Counted from the stretch's first letter, positions 17,555 to 30,634 are shown. The stretch: DNA of 64,000 bases from Verrucomicrobium sp. GAS474 (GCF_900105685.1 NZ_LT629781.1:1178001-1242000); one strand, 5' to 3'. The notes: generated by a model from the letters alone, not told the origin. Numbers and translations: made by a program.

Positions 17555-18841
17555 CTAGTCGCGGGCCGGGATTTCTTTGACGGCGAGGGCCTTGACCATT
17601 TTCTCGGGGATCTTTTTTCCGAGGAGGAAGAACTTCCGCTCGGGGTACCAGAGGATGAGGCCGTCGTCGGTCCGGGTGGTGCTGGCGTACATGGCGAGGT
17701 CGGTGCGGAGGATGGGGATGCCGCCGTTATCCATGAAGAACCACGGTTCCGAGAACCAGAGCGGTTGGCGTGCACCGGGGCGGAACTCGGCCCGCGCCAG
17801 GCAGATGGGGCGGCGATGGTCGGAGGTCTGCGCCGGGGTGTAGTGGAGGAAGTTCCCGTCGTGGTTGTGGTAGAGGAAGATGAAGTTTGAGGAATCGAGG
17901 GGGTAGATGGGGCAGGGGCTGCAGGGGTGGGGAAGGATCGGGCCGTCGTCGTATTGCCGGAGCGGCTCGGGGCGCGTCCAGGTCTCTCCTTCGTCGGCGG
18001 AGACCGTGTAGTAGGGGCTGCCGAGGGTGGTCCGCATGACGCAGAAGAGGCGCTGATCGGGAAGCTCGACCCAGCTCGGCTCCTGGATCACGGAAAGATC
18101 TGGATGGCCGAGGAGGCCGATCTGGAGGGCGTTCTCGTTCTGGCAGAGCCAGGTGAGCGAGAGATCCTGCGGTGCGGGATCGTCGTCGACGTTCTCGAAG
18201 CGGAGGAACTCCACGACGGTCGCCTCGGCCCACCACTCGCTGCGCGGTGTGGGGCGGTGGACCTGGGGGCTGACCCAGCGGGTGACGCCGGTGAAGTGCT
18301 GGCCGGTCGAGAGGCGGACTGGCTTCTGCCAGACGATCCAGTTCGCGGGGACGGCGGGGTCGGGGTTGTCCCACGAGGAGCGGGGCATGGGGAGGATCGT
18401 CTCGGCGCTCCAGCTCTTCCCGAGGTCGTCGCTGTAGATGCAGGCCATGAGGCCGGTGGTGTGGGTGAAGATATCGTTGACCCCGATGTGGCGGCTGTAG
18501 AGGACGTAGATGCGGCCCGATTTCGAGACTAGCGGAAAGCCCCAGCTCGTCATCCCCTGCTTCTTCGCCTCATCCGGCCCGGCGATGGTGGCCGGGGCCG
18601 ACCACGTTCGGCCCCCGTCGTGGGAGGTGGCGAAAACGATGTGCTGGTCGGGCTCGCCCTCGTGGCTGCTCTGGGTCCAGACGGCGAAGAGGCCGCCGCC
18701 GGGAAGGGGCTCGACGAGGAAGTGTTCATTGCCGGTCTGGCCCGTCGCCCGATCGGTGCTGTCGGGAAGATAGGCGATGTAATCGGGCTGGGTGCGGAGG
18801 ACTTCGATGTTCAGGTCGAGGGAGGCGGAGGGGGTGTGCAT
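17555..18841 (-). CDS. Sialidase-like exo-hydrolase with BNR/Asp-box repeats
   Basis: A 428-residue predicted six-bladed beta-propeller. Three Asp boxes (S-x-D-x-G-x-T/S-W) are visible: SHDGGRTW at 73-80, SDDLGKSW at 137-144 and SADEGETW at 281-288. The protein fits the 'sialidase family/exo-alpha-sialidase' group common in polysaccharide-degrading bacteria, but many members act on other sugars or lack known activity, so sialic acid as substrate is not assured. No signal peptide is visible, so it is probably cytoplasmic or exported by another route. It lies downstream of the GPH symporter gene but is separated by 107 bases that contain a palindrome, suggesting its own regulated promoter. Confidence 0.75.
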   Translation of the reverse strand: MHTPSASLDLNIEVLRTQPDYIAYLPDSTDRATGQTGNEHFLVEPLPGGGLFAVWTQSSHEGEPDQHIVFATSHDGGRTWSAPATIAGPDEAKKQGMTSWGFPLVSKSGRIYVLYSRHIGVNDIFTHTTGLMACIYSDDLGKSWSAETILPMPRSSWDNPDPAVPANWIVWQKPVRLSTGQHFTGVTRWVSPQVHRPTPRSEWWAEATVVEFLRFENVDDDPAPQDLSLTWLCQNENALQIGLLGHPDLSVIQEPSWVELPDQRLFCVMRTTLGSPYYTVSADEGETWTRPEPLRQYDDGPILPHPCSPCPIYPLDSSNFIFLYHNHDGNFLHYTPAQTSDHRRPICLARAEFRPGARQPLWFSEPWFFMDNGGIPILRTDLAMYASTTRTDDGLILWYPERKFFLLGKKIPEKMVKALAVKEIPARD

Positions 18842-18865
18842 CGGTGGGGGTGGCGGGGTTGAATA

Positions 18866-18881
18866 ATATGATCGATCAAAA
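18866..18881 (-). promoter_or_regulatory. Candidate operator upstream of the sialidase-like gene
   Basis: ATATGATCGATCAAAA contains the perfect 10-base palindrome TGATCGATCA and matches 14 of 16 positions of the perfect palindrome at 39174-39189. It begins 25 bases upstream of the sialidase-like start codon. A third copy precedes the FadR-type regulator gene. Confidence 0.5.
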
Positions 18882-18948
18882 TAAAGGAGAAGAAAAAAGC
18901 GACGGTGACGTTGGAAAGAGAGCGACGGATTGAGCGGCGGAAAACGGA

Positions 18949-20388
18949 TCAGATGACGCCACGCCGCGCTTCAAGGGCGGCACGGATCTCGGCCACTTTC
19001 TCCCGCGTGAGGGGATAGCGGGAGATCGCGAAAAGGGAGACGATGAGGAAGAGGAGAGGGGTGCCGATGTAGAAGAGCTTTAGGGTGGCGAGGACGTGGG
19101 GGTCCTGCGCGGCGTGGGGGCCGCTCTTGAAGCCGCAGAGGACGAGAAGCACCCCGCTCAGCCCGCCCGAGAGGGCGGTGGTCGCCTTGAGAGTCCATGA
19201 GAAGACGGCGGAGAAGCTCCCCTCGCGACGCTTGCCGCCCATCCACTCGTCGTAGTCGGCGACGTCGGCCTGCATCGAAGGGACGACGAGCCAGAGGCCG
19301 ATCCCGACCGGTCCCATGAGGAGGGGCGGGATCACCTGGAGCCACGGATGGGCGGGGGTGACGAAGACCGAGACGGAGAGGGAGCCGCAGAGGCCGCTGA
19401 GGACCGTGATGTAGAGGAGGGTCTTCTTGTCCCAGCGATTCGCGATCCAGGTGCAGAGGGGGATCGCCAGGAGGTTCGGCGCGAAGAGGGCCGTGGCGAT
19501 GACGCCGCCGATCTTCGTCGCCAGGTGGAGGTCCCCGCCACAGGCGTAATAGGCGTTGAGGTAGAAGCCGAGGGTGCCGATAAGGCCGAAGCCGAAGGTC
19601 TTCGTGAAGACGATGGTGATGATCCAGAGGAAGGGCCGGGTGGAGAGGGTCTGCTTCAACCCCTGCCAGAGCGGTTCCTTCGGCTGCCGACTGGCCTCCT
19701 TCGCATAGTAGCGCTCCCGCACGAAGAGGCCGGGGAGGACACCGAGGACGAGGGTCAACGCGGCGAGGCCGAGGCTGATGTAGCGCATGCCGTTGGCGAG
19801 GTCGGGTGCCCCGCCGGGAAGGCGGCTGAAGATCGGCAGCGAGGCGAGGGCGAGGATCCAGCCGCCCGCGAGCTGGAGGAATTGCTGGGCGTAGGCGCGG
19901 TAGGCGGTGATGTTCGTCCGCTCGTTGTAGTCGGGGGACATCTCCAGCTGGAGGCTGTAGTAGGGCATGGCCCAGATCGAGAAGCAGCTGTAGAAGAGGA
20001 TGCCACCGAGGAGGAGCCACGCGAACATCTGCCATTCGGGGAGGCCGTGGGGCATCCACCAGATGACCGGCATCGTGAGCGCGGTGAGGATCGCGCCGAG
20101 GACGATGAACGGTTTCCGCCGTCCCCAGCGCGTCCGCGCGTTGTCGGAGAAATTCCCCATCACCTGGTCGGCCGCCGCGTCCCAGATCCGCCAGCACATC
20201 AGGACGATGCCGAGGAGTGCGGGATTCAGGCCGAGGGCGATGTTGAAGACCGGCGTCAGGTTGCCCTGCGGAATCCAGATCGCGGTCCCCTCCACGGGGC
20301 CGCCGAGGCCGTAGGCGACCTTTTGCCAGAAAGGGACGCGGTCTTTTTCTGGAATCTTTCCGGGGCTCTGCGAGGGAGTCAGGTGCAT
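18949..20388 (-). CDS. GPH-family sugar:cation symporter (MFS superfamily)
   Basis: A 479-residue inner-membrane transporter with about 12 hydrophobic segments. The glycoside-pentoside-hexuronide signature is clear: MGNFSDNARTRWGRRKPF near residues 65-82, then IWAMPYYSLQLEMSPDYNERT. It should import a mono- or oligosaccharide with a cation. The ATG at 20388 lies five bases after the stop of the pseudopilin cassette protein A gene, so the two are probably cotranscribed. A much longer frame reading back to 23262 is an out-of-phase reading of protein A. The second GPH transporter at 58237 also lies downstream of a cassette and shares the same motif wording. The substrate cannot be read. Confidence 0.85.
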   Translation of the reverse strand: MHLTPSQSPGKIPEKDRVPFWQKVAYGLGGPVEGTAIWIPQGNLTPVFNIALGLNPALLGIVLMCWRIWDAAADQVMGNFSDNARTRWGRRKPFIVLGAILTALTMPVIWWMPHGLPEWQMFAWLLLGGILFYSCFSIWAMPYYSLQLEMSPDYNERTNITAYRAYAQQFLQLAGGWILALASLPIFSRLPGGAPDLANGMRYISLGLAALTLVLGVLPGLFVRERYYAKEASRQPKEPLWQGLKQTLSTRPFLWIITIVFTKTFGFGLIGTLGFYLNAYYACGGDLHLATKIGGVIATALFAPNLLAIPLCTWIANRWDKKTLLYITVLSGLCGSLSVSVFVTPAHPWLQVIPPLLMGPVGIGLWLVVPSMQADVADYDEWMGGKRREGSFSAVFSWTLKATTALSGGLSGVLLVLCGFKSGPHAAQDPHVLATLKLFYIGTPLLFLIVSLFAISRYPLTREKVAEIRAALEARRGVI

Positions 20389-20393
20389 TTCAT

Positions 20394-23300
20394 TTAATTG
20401 GCGACCGGTTCGAGGAATTGGGAGACGACTTTGCCGGTGTAGCGATCGATCGCGACGTGGAGCCAATAGCGGCGTTCCCCGTCGACGATGAAGTCGTTGA
20501 GCGTTTTCGCGTTGCTTCCGTAGCGGCCCGACTGGGCGATGACGTCGACGAGGAGATTCCACGTCCGCCCGTTGGCGATGTCGGCGAAGGAGCGGGTGAA
20601 GGCCTCGCGCTTGAACTTGAAGCGGTCGGGCAGCGAGGCGGCGATCTTGTCGGCCAGGAGGGGGAGGTCGGCGGCGCCGCGGACGACGAGGGTTGGATTG
20701 GTGACGGGGCCGAGCTGCGTGCGGATCGCCTGGGCGAGGGTCGTGGCATCGGAGGCGAGAAGGGGCGTCCCTCCGGCGACGGACGGATCGCGGTAGGCGT
20801 TGGTCAGGATGGTTGCGAGGACGGGCTGGCTGGCGCTGTTCAGGCTGACGACTCCGGCGCGGAGGGCCTCGGTGTTCTCGTTCACGCAGAAAAGGTCGAG
20901 GAGGCCGCCGTCGGCGCTGTCCTGCGAGGAGAAATTGAGCGACTTCCAGGGTGTGTCCCGGAAGGCGTACCCCATCTCGGCGACGGAACGGAAGGGCCGG
21001 TTCAGGACGACGGGGCGGGCGTCGTTCGTCGCCCCGGCGAGGGGGATGCCGAAGGGGCTGTAGACAGTGTGGCTGGCGGTGGTGGCGGGATTCGCATCGG
21101 CCTTGCGGATCGCAGCGTCGGGATCGGCGTAATGGCTGGAGGCGAGGGAGGAGGAGACATTGTAGGCGTAGTCGGCGAGGGGAATTGAGGTGGCCCCGGT
21201 TGTGTTGAAGGTCGGAATCGCGTTGTAGTTGAAGGGAACCCCCGAAGCGCTGTTCACGAGGTTCATGCTGTTGGAAAGCATGTTGAAGGTGGCACCGAGG
21301 AAGAAGCCGAAGCGACTGGAGCGCGGATCGGGATGGGTCATCGAGATGAGGGCCGCGCTGCCGTTGTTCGTGAAGCCGTTGGCGAGGTTGAGCTGGTTGC
21401 TCACGCTGGCGAAGTTGAGTCCGGTGTTGTTCGCCGTGACGTTGAAGTTCGGGATGATCTGATAGGGGATCCAATTCGCGCCGACCTGCTTCTCCAGCAC
21501 CATGGTCACGGGGGTCGGGAACGTGTTGGCGATGTAATTGCCCGAGGTGGGGAACTCCGGAAGCTTTGGCATCGTCACCTGGCCGATGAAGAGGCCGACC
21601 TCGCGGACGACGCCCGCGACGGCGGGATAGGGGAACTTCGCCATGTCGCTGCACGAGGCGAGGACGGCGTCGGTCGTGTGGAGGGCGTCGATGTCCTTGA
21701 AGGTCCGGGCCGTAGTCGTCTGGAAGGCGAGGACGGTGTTGAGGTGGGTGAGTGTCGGGCTCGTGAGCGTGAGCGGGATGGCGGTGTTGTAGGCGGTGAT
21801 CGAGGTCTTGCCGTTGAAGCGGATGTGGAATTGGCCGGGAAGCGCCGAGGCGGCGTTGCGATGGGGATTCCACAGGGTGAAGAAGAGGTAGCCGTCGATG
21901 TAGGCGTTGGTGTTCGGCGCGAGCACCGAGATCTGGTCGCGGAAATGGTCCTGGGCGAACCAGGCGATGTAGGGGAGGTTCTCGACGCCGGTGATCGAGA
22001 GGTCGGTGAGCTGGGCTGGGGTTGTCCCGCCGAGGCGGAGGACGGTGGGGGTGTCGTCGCTGTCGTACTGGTCGATGAGGTTGAGGCCGATGGCGAGGAG
22101 CTGGCGGGTGGCGCTCCCGTCCTGGGTCGTGGGGAGGCCGTTGAAGTTCCCGTTCGTGGCGCCGAGCGATCCGGCATAGATCCCCGCCTGGAGGACTTCC
22201 CAGAACGTCGGCTCCCGGCCCGAGATCTGGTCGAGGGTCTTGATCGTCGGGAGGGTGGTCGTCGGGGTCGGCGTCGGGACGTCGGGGTCGAGGTAATCCC
22301 ACTGGCCGTCGGCCCGCTGCTGCATGGAGAAATATTTCTGGAGCAGCGCGGCGTTTCCCGCGGGGTCGGCGAAGAGGGCGAGCCGGGAGAGGGGGAATCG
22401 GTGCTTGAGCAGCGGCTCCCCGACGACCGCGTCGGTATTGTCGGACCGGCGGAAGGCCTGGGTCACCCGGATTTTCAGGACGTTGGGATTGGTGATGTCG
22501 TTCCGGGCGGGCCGGGCCGGATCGGGGAGGAAGGCGGGGCCGTCGACGTCGCGTGAGGCGGTGCCGAGGTAGGGAAGGGCGGCGGTCCCGATCAGGCCGG
22601 GATTCGCCTTCACGTAGTCGATCAGGTCCTGTCGTCCGACGAGGGCCTGGTCCCCGCTCGCGACCTTGACGAAGCCGGTCGTCGCGGCGGCGACCGAGTT
22701 CGTGTAGGCGGCGGCGGTGGCGGCGGTCGTCGGATTGCGCCACGTGACGAAGGAGCCCGCGTTCTTCACGCCGGGAAGGGTCGAGAGATCGACCTGGGGG
22801 AGGAGGCCCCGCGTCGTCGCGAAGTCGGTGTTGTTGAGGGAGGCGGGGAAGCCCGCGACATTCGCGTCGAGGAGGCCGCCCTCGTCGTAGATCGCGTAGG
22901 CGAAGCGGCCGATGGCGCATTGGGGGTTCGAGGGGGCGGCGTCGGCAAGGGCCTGGAGTGTGGGGAGGGCGGTGACGGCGTTCGTGACTGTTCCGCCCCG
23001 GGTGACGACGATCCAGTCGGGCGGCGTGTAGCCGGAGGGGAGCGCCGGGGTCGTCCCCGTTCCGGGATCGCCGAGGAGGCCCGCCTTGTTCCAGCGGTTC
23101 GCGCCGATGAAGCGTCCGCCCGCCGCCGCCGTCCGGGTGCTGTTGTTCGCGGCGGCGCGGACGGGGGCGGGGGAGCCGGTGTAGGCGGCGCCGCTCCAGG
23201 AGGGAAGCCCGGCGGTGCTTTGCTTCACCAGGTTCGCGAAGCCCTGGTCGTTGACCCGGCACGGGAGCCCCGCGGCGGGGGTGGCGGGGAGGTAGAGGGT

Positions 23301-23573
23301 GGCGGTCCCGGCGGCGGTCGATTGGGAGCCGGAGACGATCTCGGTCCGCAGGTCGCCGTCGATCGTCTCGAGGGCGGCGCGGGCGACGAGGTCGGCACGG
23401 AACTGGCCGGCGCTGGAGAAGGAGATCTGCCGGTTGAGGGCGCTCTGGCTGAAGAAGGCGAGGAGGATCGCCGTGATCAGGACGAGGATCGCGAGGGTGA
23501 TGATGAGGGCGCTTCCCGTCTCCGTCGCGGCGGCGGCGCGGGCGGGGCGGCGGCCGGGGAGGTCAGGGGACAT
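20394..23573 (-). CDS. Verru_Chthon cassette protein A (large pseudopilin-complex component)
   Basis: A 1059-residue protein with an N-terminal type IV-pilin-like membrane helix, GSALIITLAILVLITAILLAFF, but without the Glu at position +5, as in the PilX/GspK type of minor pseudopilin. A long extracytoplasmic domain follows; FAYAIYDEGGLLDANVAGF is the kind of segment seen in this family. Its place after small pseudopilins of classes D, B and C identifies it as protein A of the Verrucomicrobia-specific cassette. The start overlaps the end of the class C gene by 11 bases. The molecular role of the family is unknown; a pseudopilus tip or scaffold is plausible by analogy with GspK. Confidence 0.8.
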   Translation of the reverse strand: MSPDLPGRRPARAAAATETGSALIITLAILVLITAILLAFFSQSALNRQISFSSAGQFRADLVARAALETIDGDLRTEIVSGSQSTAAGTATLYLPATPAAGLPCRVNDQGFANLVKQSTAGLPSWSGAAYTGSPAPVRAAANNSTRTAAAGGRFIGANRWNKAGLLGDPGTGTTPALPSGYTPPDWIVVTRGGTVTNAVTALPTLQALADAAPSNPQCAIGRFAYAIYDEGGLLDANVAGFPASLNNTDFATTRGLLPQVDLSTLPGVKNAGSFVTWRNPTTAATAAAYTNSVAAATTGFVKVASGDQALVGRQDLIDYVKANPGLIGTAALPYLGTASRDVDGPAFLPDPARPARNDITNPNVLKIRVTQAFRRSDNTDAVVGEPLLKHRFPLSRLALFADPAGNAALLQKYFSMQQRADGQWDYLDPDVPTPTPTTTLPTIKTLDQISGREPTFWEVLQAGIYAGSLGATNGNFNGLPTTQDGSATRQLLAIGLNLIDQYDSDDTPTVLRLGGTTPAQLTDLSITGVENLPYIAWFAQDHFRDQISVLAPNTNAYIDGYLFFTLWNPHRNAASALPGQFHIRFNGKTSITAYNTAIPLTLTSPTLTHLNTVLAFQTTTARTFKDIDALHTTDAVLASCSDMAKFPYPAVAGVVREVGLFIGQVTMPKLPEFPTSGNYIANTFPTPVTMVLEKQVGANWIPYQIIPNFNVTANNTGLNFASVSNQLNLANGFTNNGSAALISMTHPDPRSSRFGFFLGATFNMLSNSMNLVNSASGVPFNYNAIPTFNTTGATSIPLADYAYNVSSSLASSHYADPDAAIRKADANPATTASHTVYSPFGIPLAGATNDARPVVLNRPFRSVAEMGYAFRDTPWKSLNFSSQDSADGGLLDLFCVNENTEALRAGVVSLNSASQPVLATILTNAYRDPSVAGGTPLLASDATTLAQAIRTQLGPVTNPTLVVRGAADLPLLADKIAASLPDRFKFKREAFTRSFADIANGRTWNLLVDVIAQSGRYGSNAKTLNDFIVDGERRYWLHVAIDRYTGKVVSQFLEPVAN

Positions 23574-24357
23574 TGAAGAGGTGCTGGTAGAGATGGAGGC
23601 CCTGGATGGCCTGCTTCGGGACGCCGGGGGCGAAGTCGGCGCGGAGGATCTGGGCGCTCCACGTGGCGATCGGCTCCTCCCCCGCGACGCTGTCGGAGAG
23701 GGCGCGGGAGAGGGCGCCGAGCTGCGCCGGAGAAAGGAGGAGGCGGCTCTTCGCGTCGAGGACCGCGATGGCGACGATCACCGCGCCGACGTCGCTGTAA
23801 TCGCTCGCGGCGGCGAGGCTCACGCGGGTGGCGGGCGAGGCGGTGTTGAGGAGGTAGGAAAATTCGAGCCGTAGGACGCCCTGGGAGAGGACCTCGTAAT
23901 CTTCGGCGTTCGGCGAGGCCAATGCCTGGGTGAGGAAGAGGGGATGGCTTCCCCCGGCCAGCCAGTCGGCCCCCGTCGCCCCGCGCTCCAGCTGGAAGAG
24001 CCGTCCGGGGGCCGCCTCCTGGATCCGGTAGCCGATGAGCGAGACGTTGCGCGCGCCGCTGTAGCCGCCGACGGCGCTGTAGAAGCGGATCGCGTCGTTT
24101 CCCGCCGCCTTCGTCCACGTCATGCCGAGGTCGGCGCGCTGGGGCCGCGCGGCGAGGTCGGCGGCGAGGCGGTTGAAGAAGATGCGGGCCTGGCCCGCCC
24201 CGTCGAGTTTCTTCGTGTTGATCCCGATCGCCTGGCCCGTGAGGGTGATGACCTGCGCGAGGATCATCACGAGGATCGAGAGGACGGTGACCGAGACCAG
24301 CAGCTCCAGCAGGCTGAAGCCGACGGCGCTTCGGTGGAGGGGAGAAGGAAGGAGCAT
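23563..24357 (-). CDS. Verru_Chthon cassette protein C (pseudopilin)
   Basis: A 264-residue protein with a type IV prepilin leader: short basic start, cleavage before Phe in GFSLLELLVSVTV (Glu at +5), a hydrophobic helix to about residue 40, then a soluble domain. The helix continues into LDGAGQARIFFNRLAADLAAR, a feature shared with the homologous protein at 51788 (ARIESFQDARAAFEAVTRAL). It should be processed by a PilD-type peptidase, not found in the window. It lies 34 bases after class B and overlaps the protein A start, in one operon. Confidence 0.8.
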   Translation of the reverse strand: MLLPSPLHRSAVGFSLLELLVSVTVLSILVMILAQVITLTGQAIGINTKKLDGAGQARIFFNRLAADLAARPQRADLGMTWTKAAGNDAIRFYSAVGGYSGARNVSLIGYRIQEAAPGRLFQLERGATGADWLAGGSHPLFLTQALASPNAEDYEVLSQGVLRLEFSYLLNTASPATRVSLAAASDYSDVGAVIVAIAVLDAKSRLLLSPAQLGALSRALSDSVAGEEPIATWSAQILRADFAPGVPKQAIQGLHLYQHLFNVP

Positions 24358-24391
24358 GGCGGTGGGGTCGGGCCCGGATCGGCAGGTCGGT

Positions 24392-24850
24392 CTAGGGCTG
24401 GGGGAAGGAAGCGATGCCCTCCACCGATTCGGCGTTGGCCGTGCTGGCGGCGGGCCAGCTGATGCGGAAGCGGGCGAGGTAGGGCTGCAGGGTTCCCTTC
24501 GGCGGCGGCGTGAAAGTGTAGGAGACCCGCCAGCGGGCCTGCTCGAAGCGGGCCGTCGTCCGGTGATCGTCCCTCACCCCGAAGGAGGCGGAGACGGGGG
24601 CCATGGCGTTCGTGAGCGCGGGAAGGGCGTAGAGGGCCGAAGCGGCCGTCAGGGGAGTCGCCTTCCGGTCGGCGATCAACTCGCTCAGGATGTTCAGCGC
24701 CTCGCTTTCCTGGAGGGAATCGCGGGTCGACTGGAGGCCGGCGGGGAGGAGGGCGAGGATGGCGACCACCGCGAGGGTGGCGATGCCGAGGGCGAAGAGA
24801 ACCTCGATGAGGGAGAAGGCCGGGGAGGGGCGGGAGGGCGCGGGTCTCAT
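24392..24850 (-). CDS. Verru_Chthon cassette protein B (small pseudopilin)
   Basis: A 152-residue prepilin-like protein. The processing site and helix are AFSLIEVLFALGIATLAVVAILALLPAGL-type (leader of about 11 residues, Glu at +5), followed by QSTRDSLQESEALNILSELI and a short beta domain. It parallels the 148-residue homologue at 51355, which has the same LALIPVGL ending of the helix. ATG at 24850 overlaps the stop of class D (ATGA), so translation is probably coupled. Function within the cassette is unknown. Confidence 0.8.
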   Translation of the reverse strand: MRPAPSRPSPAFSLIEVLFALGIATLAVVAILALLPAGLQSTRDSLQESEALNILSELIADRKATPLTAASALYALPALTNAMAPVSASFGVRDDHRTTARFEQARWRVSYTFTPPPKGTLQPYLARFRISWPAASTANAESVEGIASFPQP

Positions 24851-25488
24851 CGGCGGAAAATCTGGACCTGTCCGGTGAGGGTCGCCACCTGGAGGACGGC
24901 GATGTCGCGTTCATTCGTGCTTCCGTCCCGCGTCGGCTGGAGGCCGATCTCGATCCAGTGGGAGGCGCCGCCGGTCGGCTTGATCGCCGCCTCGCCCTGG
25001 GGACCGAAGCGGAGGACCTTGGCGAAGGTGACGGTCTCGGCCCCCGCCTTGCGCTGGAAGGAGGGGAAGGCGGAGCCGGCGAGGTCGTCCCCGTTCGCCG
25101 CCATGCCGGAGAGCTGCGCCGCCAACCCCCCCGTCGTGCGGAGCGCGAAATGGTCGTAGGCATGGAGCTGGGCGATCGGGACGAGGTTCCCCGTGTCGAG
25201 GTCGTCGGACTGGCCGGTCGTCCCCGCCATGAGGGCGACGGTCAGCCGGTGGGCCGCGAGGTCCTCGCTGAAGCCGACCCAGACGTAGGTGTTGTGGGAC
25301 ATGGCATAGGAGCGCGATTCGTCGAGGAGCAACGGCAGGCCGTTCACGGCGCGATTGATTTCCGAGGAGCGACTGAGGCCGGTCATCGAGGGAAAGGCTG
25401 CCGCCGCTAAAATGGCAATGATACCTATCACAACTAGAAGTTCAACCAGAGTGAAAGCGCAACGGCAGGCTCGGGTCGAAGGTTTCAT
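24847..25488 (-). CDS. Verru_Chthon cassette protein D (pseudopilin)
   Basis: A protein of about 213 residues opening the leftward cassette. The prepilin site CAFTLVELLVVIGIIAIL (Glu at +5) is the classic GspG/H-like type, followed by a mature domain with SYAMSHNTYVWVGFSE, the strand region shared by class D proteins. The ATG at 25488 (MKPSTRACRC leader) is preferred over a TTG at 25512 because it gives a normal short basic leader. It heads the operon D-B-C-A-symporter, with its promoter in the AT-rich gap shared with the divergent beta-galactosidase gene. Confidence 0.8.
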   Translation of the reverse strand: MKPSTRACRCAFTLVELLVVIGIIAILAAAAFPSMTGLSRSSEINRAVNGLPLLLDESRSYAMSHNTYVWVGFSEDLAAHRLTVALMAGTTGQSDDLDTGNLVPIAQLHAYDHFALRTTGGLAAQLSGMAANGDDLAGSAFPSFQRKAGAETVTFAKVLRFGPQGEAAIKPTGGASHWIEIGLQPTRDGSTNERDIAVLQVATLTGQVQIFRR

Positions 25489-28899
<3,411 letters not shown>

Positions 28900-28935
28900 G
28901 AAAACTATTGAATAAACAGTCTATTTGCTATAAAG

Positions 28936-30609
28936 ATGGTTAAAACAGATTTCCACGGGCAAACGGGAGTCTGGCGATTTGAAATGCAGATAAATCATAA
29001 GTTTATGTATATCAATTGGTTTATTCCTTCTCGTCCTGCCTCATTCTTTAGGAGGTCACGCCTTTTAACCGGTCTATTCGCTCTCGGCCTATGGAGCGTG
29101 ATTGGCTTCAGCGGGGCAACCGCCTCGGCGCAATCGGTCTGGAACGGCGGCGGGACCGACGGGAACTTCTCGACGGCGTTGAACTGGGCTTCCGGCGTCG
29201 CGCCGACCAGCGCCGTGACGACGGTCCTCCAGATCGGCGGATCGTCGCAGACGGCCATCAACATCGACACCCCGTTCTCGGCCCAGAGCCTGACCTTCCT
29301 TAGCGGAGCCTCGGCCTTCACTCTCAGCGGAAATACGCTCAGCCTCACCGGGACGGGGGGGGTCAATGTCACGAACAGTTCGGCCAGCGTGCAGACGATC
29401 GCCGCGAGCATGTCGGTCGCCTCGGGCGGATTCGCCGCGACGGGGGCGAACATGACCGTCAGCGGGAACGTGGCGATCTCGGGAAACAATTTCACCCTCA
29501 CCGCGGGGGGCGGAAAGACGCTGACGGTCAGCGGGGCCCTCACCGGCGGCATCACCGCGGGGAACTTCGCGATCAATGCGGCGGGCGGCACGGTCGTCCT
29601 CAGCGGCGCGAGCACCATCGGAAACACGATCAACATCTGGAACGGCAATGTCGTCGCCGGGACGAGCTCCTCGACGACGACGGGCGGCGCGTTCGGCAAG
29701 GGAAGCGTCAGCCTCGGCCTTTCCGGGCAGTCGAGTTCCTCCATCCTGGTCTCCGGGGCCTACACCATCGGGAACAACATCCGGGTCATCACGAACACGA
29801 ACGGCGCCGTCTACACCCTCGGCGGCTCGACTGCCGACATTTCTACCTACAGCGGGGCGATCAGCCTCGGGACGAGCACCGCGGCGGGGACCGCGGGCAT
29901 GGGCGTCACCCTCACGGCGGCGAGCGGGGGGCGCGTGAACTTCACCGGCGGCATCAGGCACGAGACGACCTCGACGGCGGGCAACAGCTCCGACGCGGTG
30001 ACCAAGACCGGGGCGGGGATCGTCGCGATCTCGGGGACGAACAACACCTACCTCGGCATCACGACGGTCTCGGCGGGGACCCTGCTGGTCAACGGCACCC
30101 TGAGCGGCACCGGCGCGGTCAGCGTCGCCTCGGCGGCGGTGCTCGGCGGCAACGGGACGGTCTCCGGGGCGGTGACGGTGGCGAGCGGGGGCATCCTTTC
30201 GGCGGGCGACATGGACGCGTCGGGAACGAGCCTCACCGGGACGCTGACGCTCGGCGGCGGCCTCGCGCTCAACACGGGATCGACCCTGAAATTCGACCTC
30301 GGAAGCGCGAGCGACCTCGTCGCAGTCACCGGCAACCTCATCCTCGGCGGAACGCTGAGCCTCACGGCCGGGAGCGGTTTCGGCGCGGGGACCTACGAGC
30401 TCTTCAGCTATTCGGGAACCCTGACGGACAACACCCTGACCGTCGGGACGTCGCCCGCCGGTTACGCCTACACCGTCGATACCTCGACGGCGGGGGTGGT
30501 CAATCTCCAGGTGGTTGCGGTGCCGGAGCCCGCCCCGCTAGTCTTGATGGGCGCGGGGATGGCGGCCTTCCTCCTGCTGCGGCGGCGGCCGGCGCGGTGC
30601 GCGGCCTGA
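28936..30609 (+). CDS. Secreted beta-strand-repeat protein with PEP-CTERM anchor
   Basis: Up to 557 residues. A hydrophobic signal segment, LLTGLFALGLWSVIGFSGATASAQS, precedes a Gly/Ser/Thr-rich beta-helix region. It contains autotransporter-associated beta-strand repeats: VWNGGGTDGNFSTALNW near the start and GAGIVAISGTNNTYLGITTV near residue 360. The C-terminus carries a PEP-CTERM sorting signal: VPEPAPLVLMGAGMAAFLLL followed by RRRPARCAA. In PEP-CTERM systems an exosortase cleaves this and the protein ends at the cell surface or in the matrix. The start is unsure: ATGs at 28936, 28984 and 29005 are in frame, and 29005 gives the most normal signal peptide. Confidence 0.75.
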   Translation: MVKTDFHGQTGVWRFEMQINHKFMYINWFIPSRPASFFRRSRLLTGLFALGLWSVIGFSGATASAQSVWNGGGTDGNFSTALNWASGVAPTSAVTTVLQIGGSSQTAINIDTPFSAQSLTFLSGASAFTLSGNTLSLTGTGGVNVTNSSASVQTIAASMSVASGGFAATGANMTVSGNVAISGNNFTLTAGGGKTLTVSGALTGGITAGNFAINAAGGTVVLSGASTIGNTINIWNGNVVAGTSSSTTTGGAFGKGSVSLGLSGQSSSSILVSGAYTIGNNIRVITNTNGAVYTLGGSTADISTYSGAISLGTSTAAGTAGMGVTLTAASGGRVNFTGGIRHETTSTAGNSSDAVTKTGAGIVAISGTNNTYLGITTVSAGTLLVNGTLSGTGAVSVASAAVLGGNGTVSGAVTVASGGILSAGDMDASGTSLTGTLTLGGGLALNTGSTLKFDLGSASDLVAVTGNLILGGTLSLTAGSGFGAGTYELFSYSGTLTDNTLTVGTSPAGYAYTVDTSTAGVVNLQVVAVPEPAPLVLMGAGMAAFLLLRRRPARCAA

Positions 30610-30634
30610 GGCTCGATCCGGGATTTTTTACGAG

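Noticed and set aside
10723-17775. A 2350-codon open frame antisense to the adhesin gene
   Set aside because: It exactly shadows a repeat-rich, GC-biased gene, its product is Arg/Asp/Gly/Ala-rich without any motif, and the + strand frame has a signal peptide and TPS domain.
20394-23262. N-terminal two-thirds of a 1437-codon frame leading into the GPH symporter
   Set aside because: This part reads the protein A gene out of phase (Arg/Pro-rich). The real symporter starts at the ATG at 20388.
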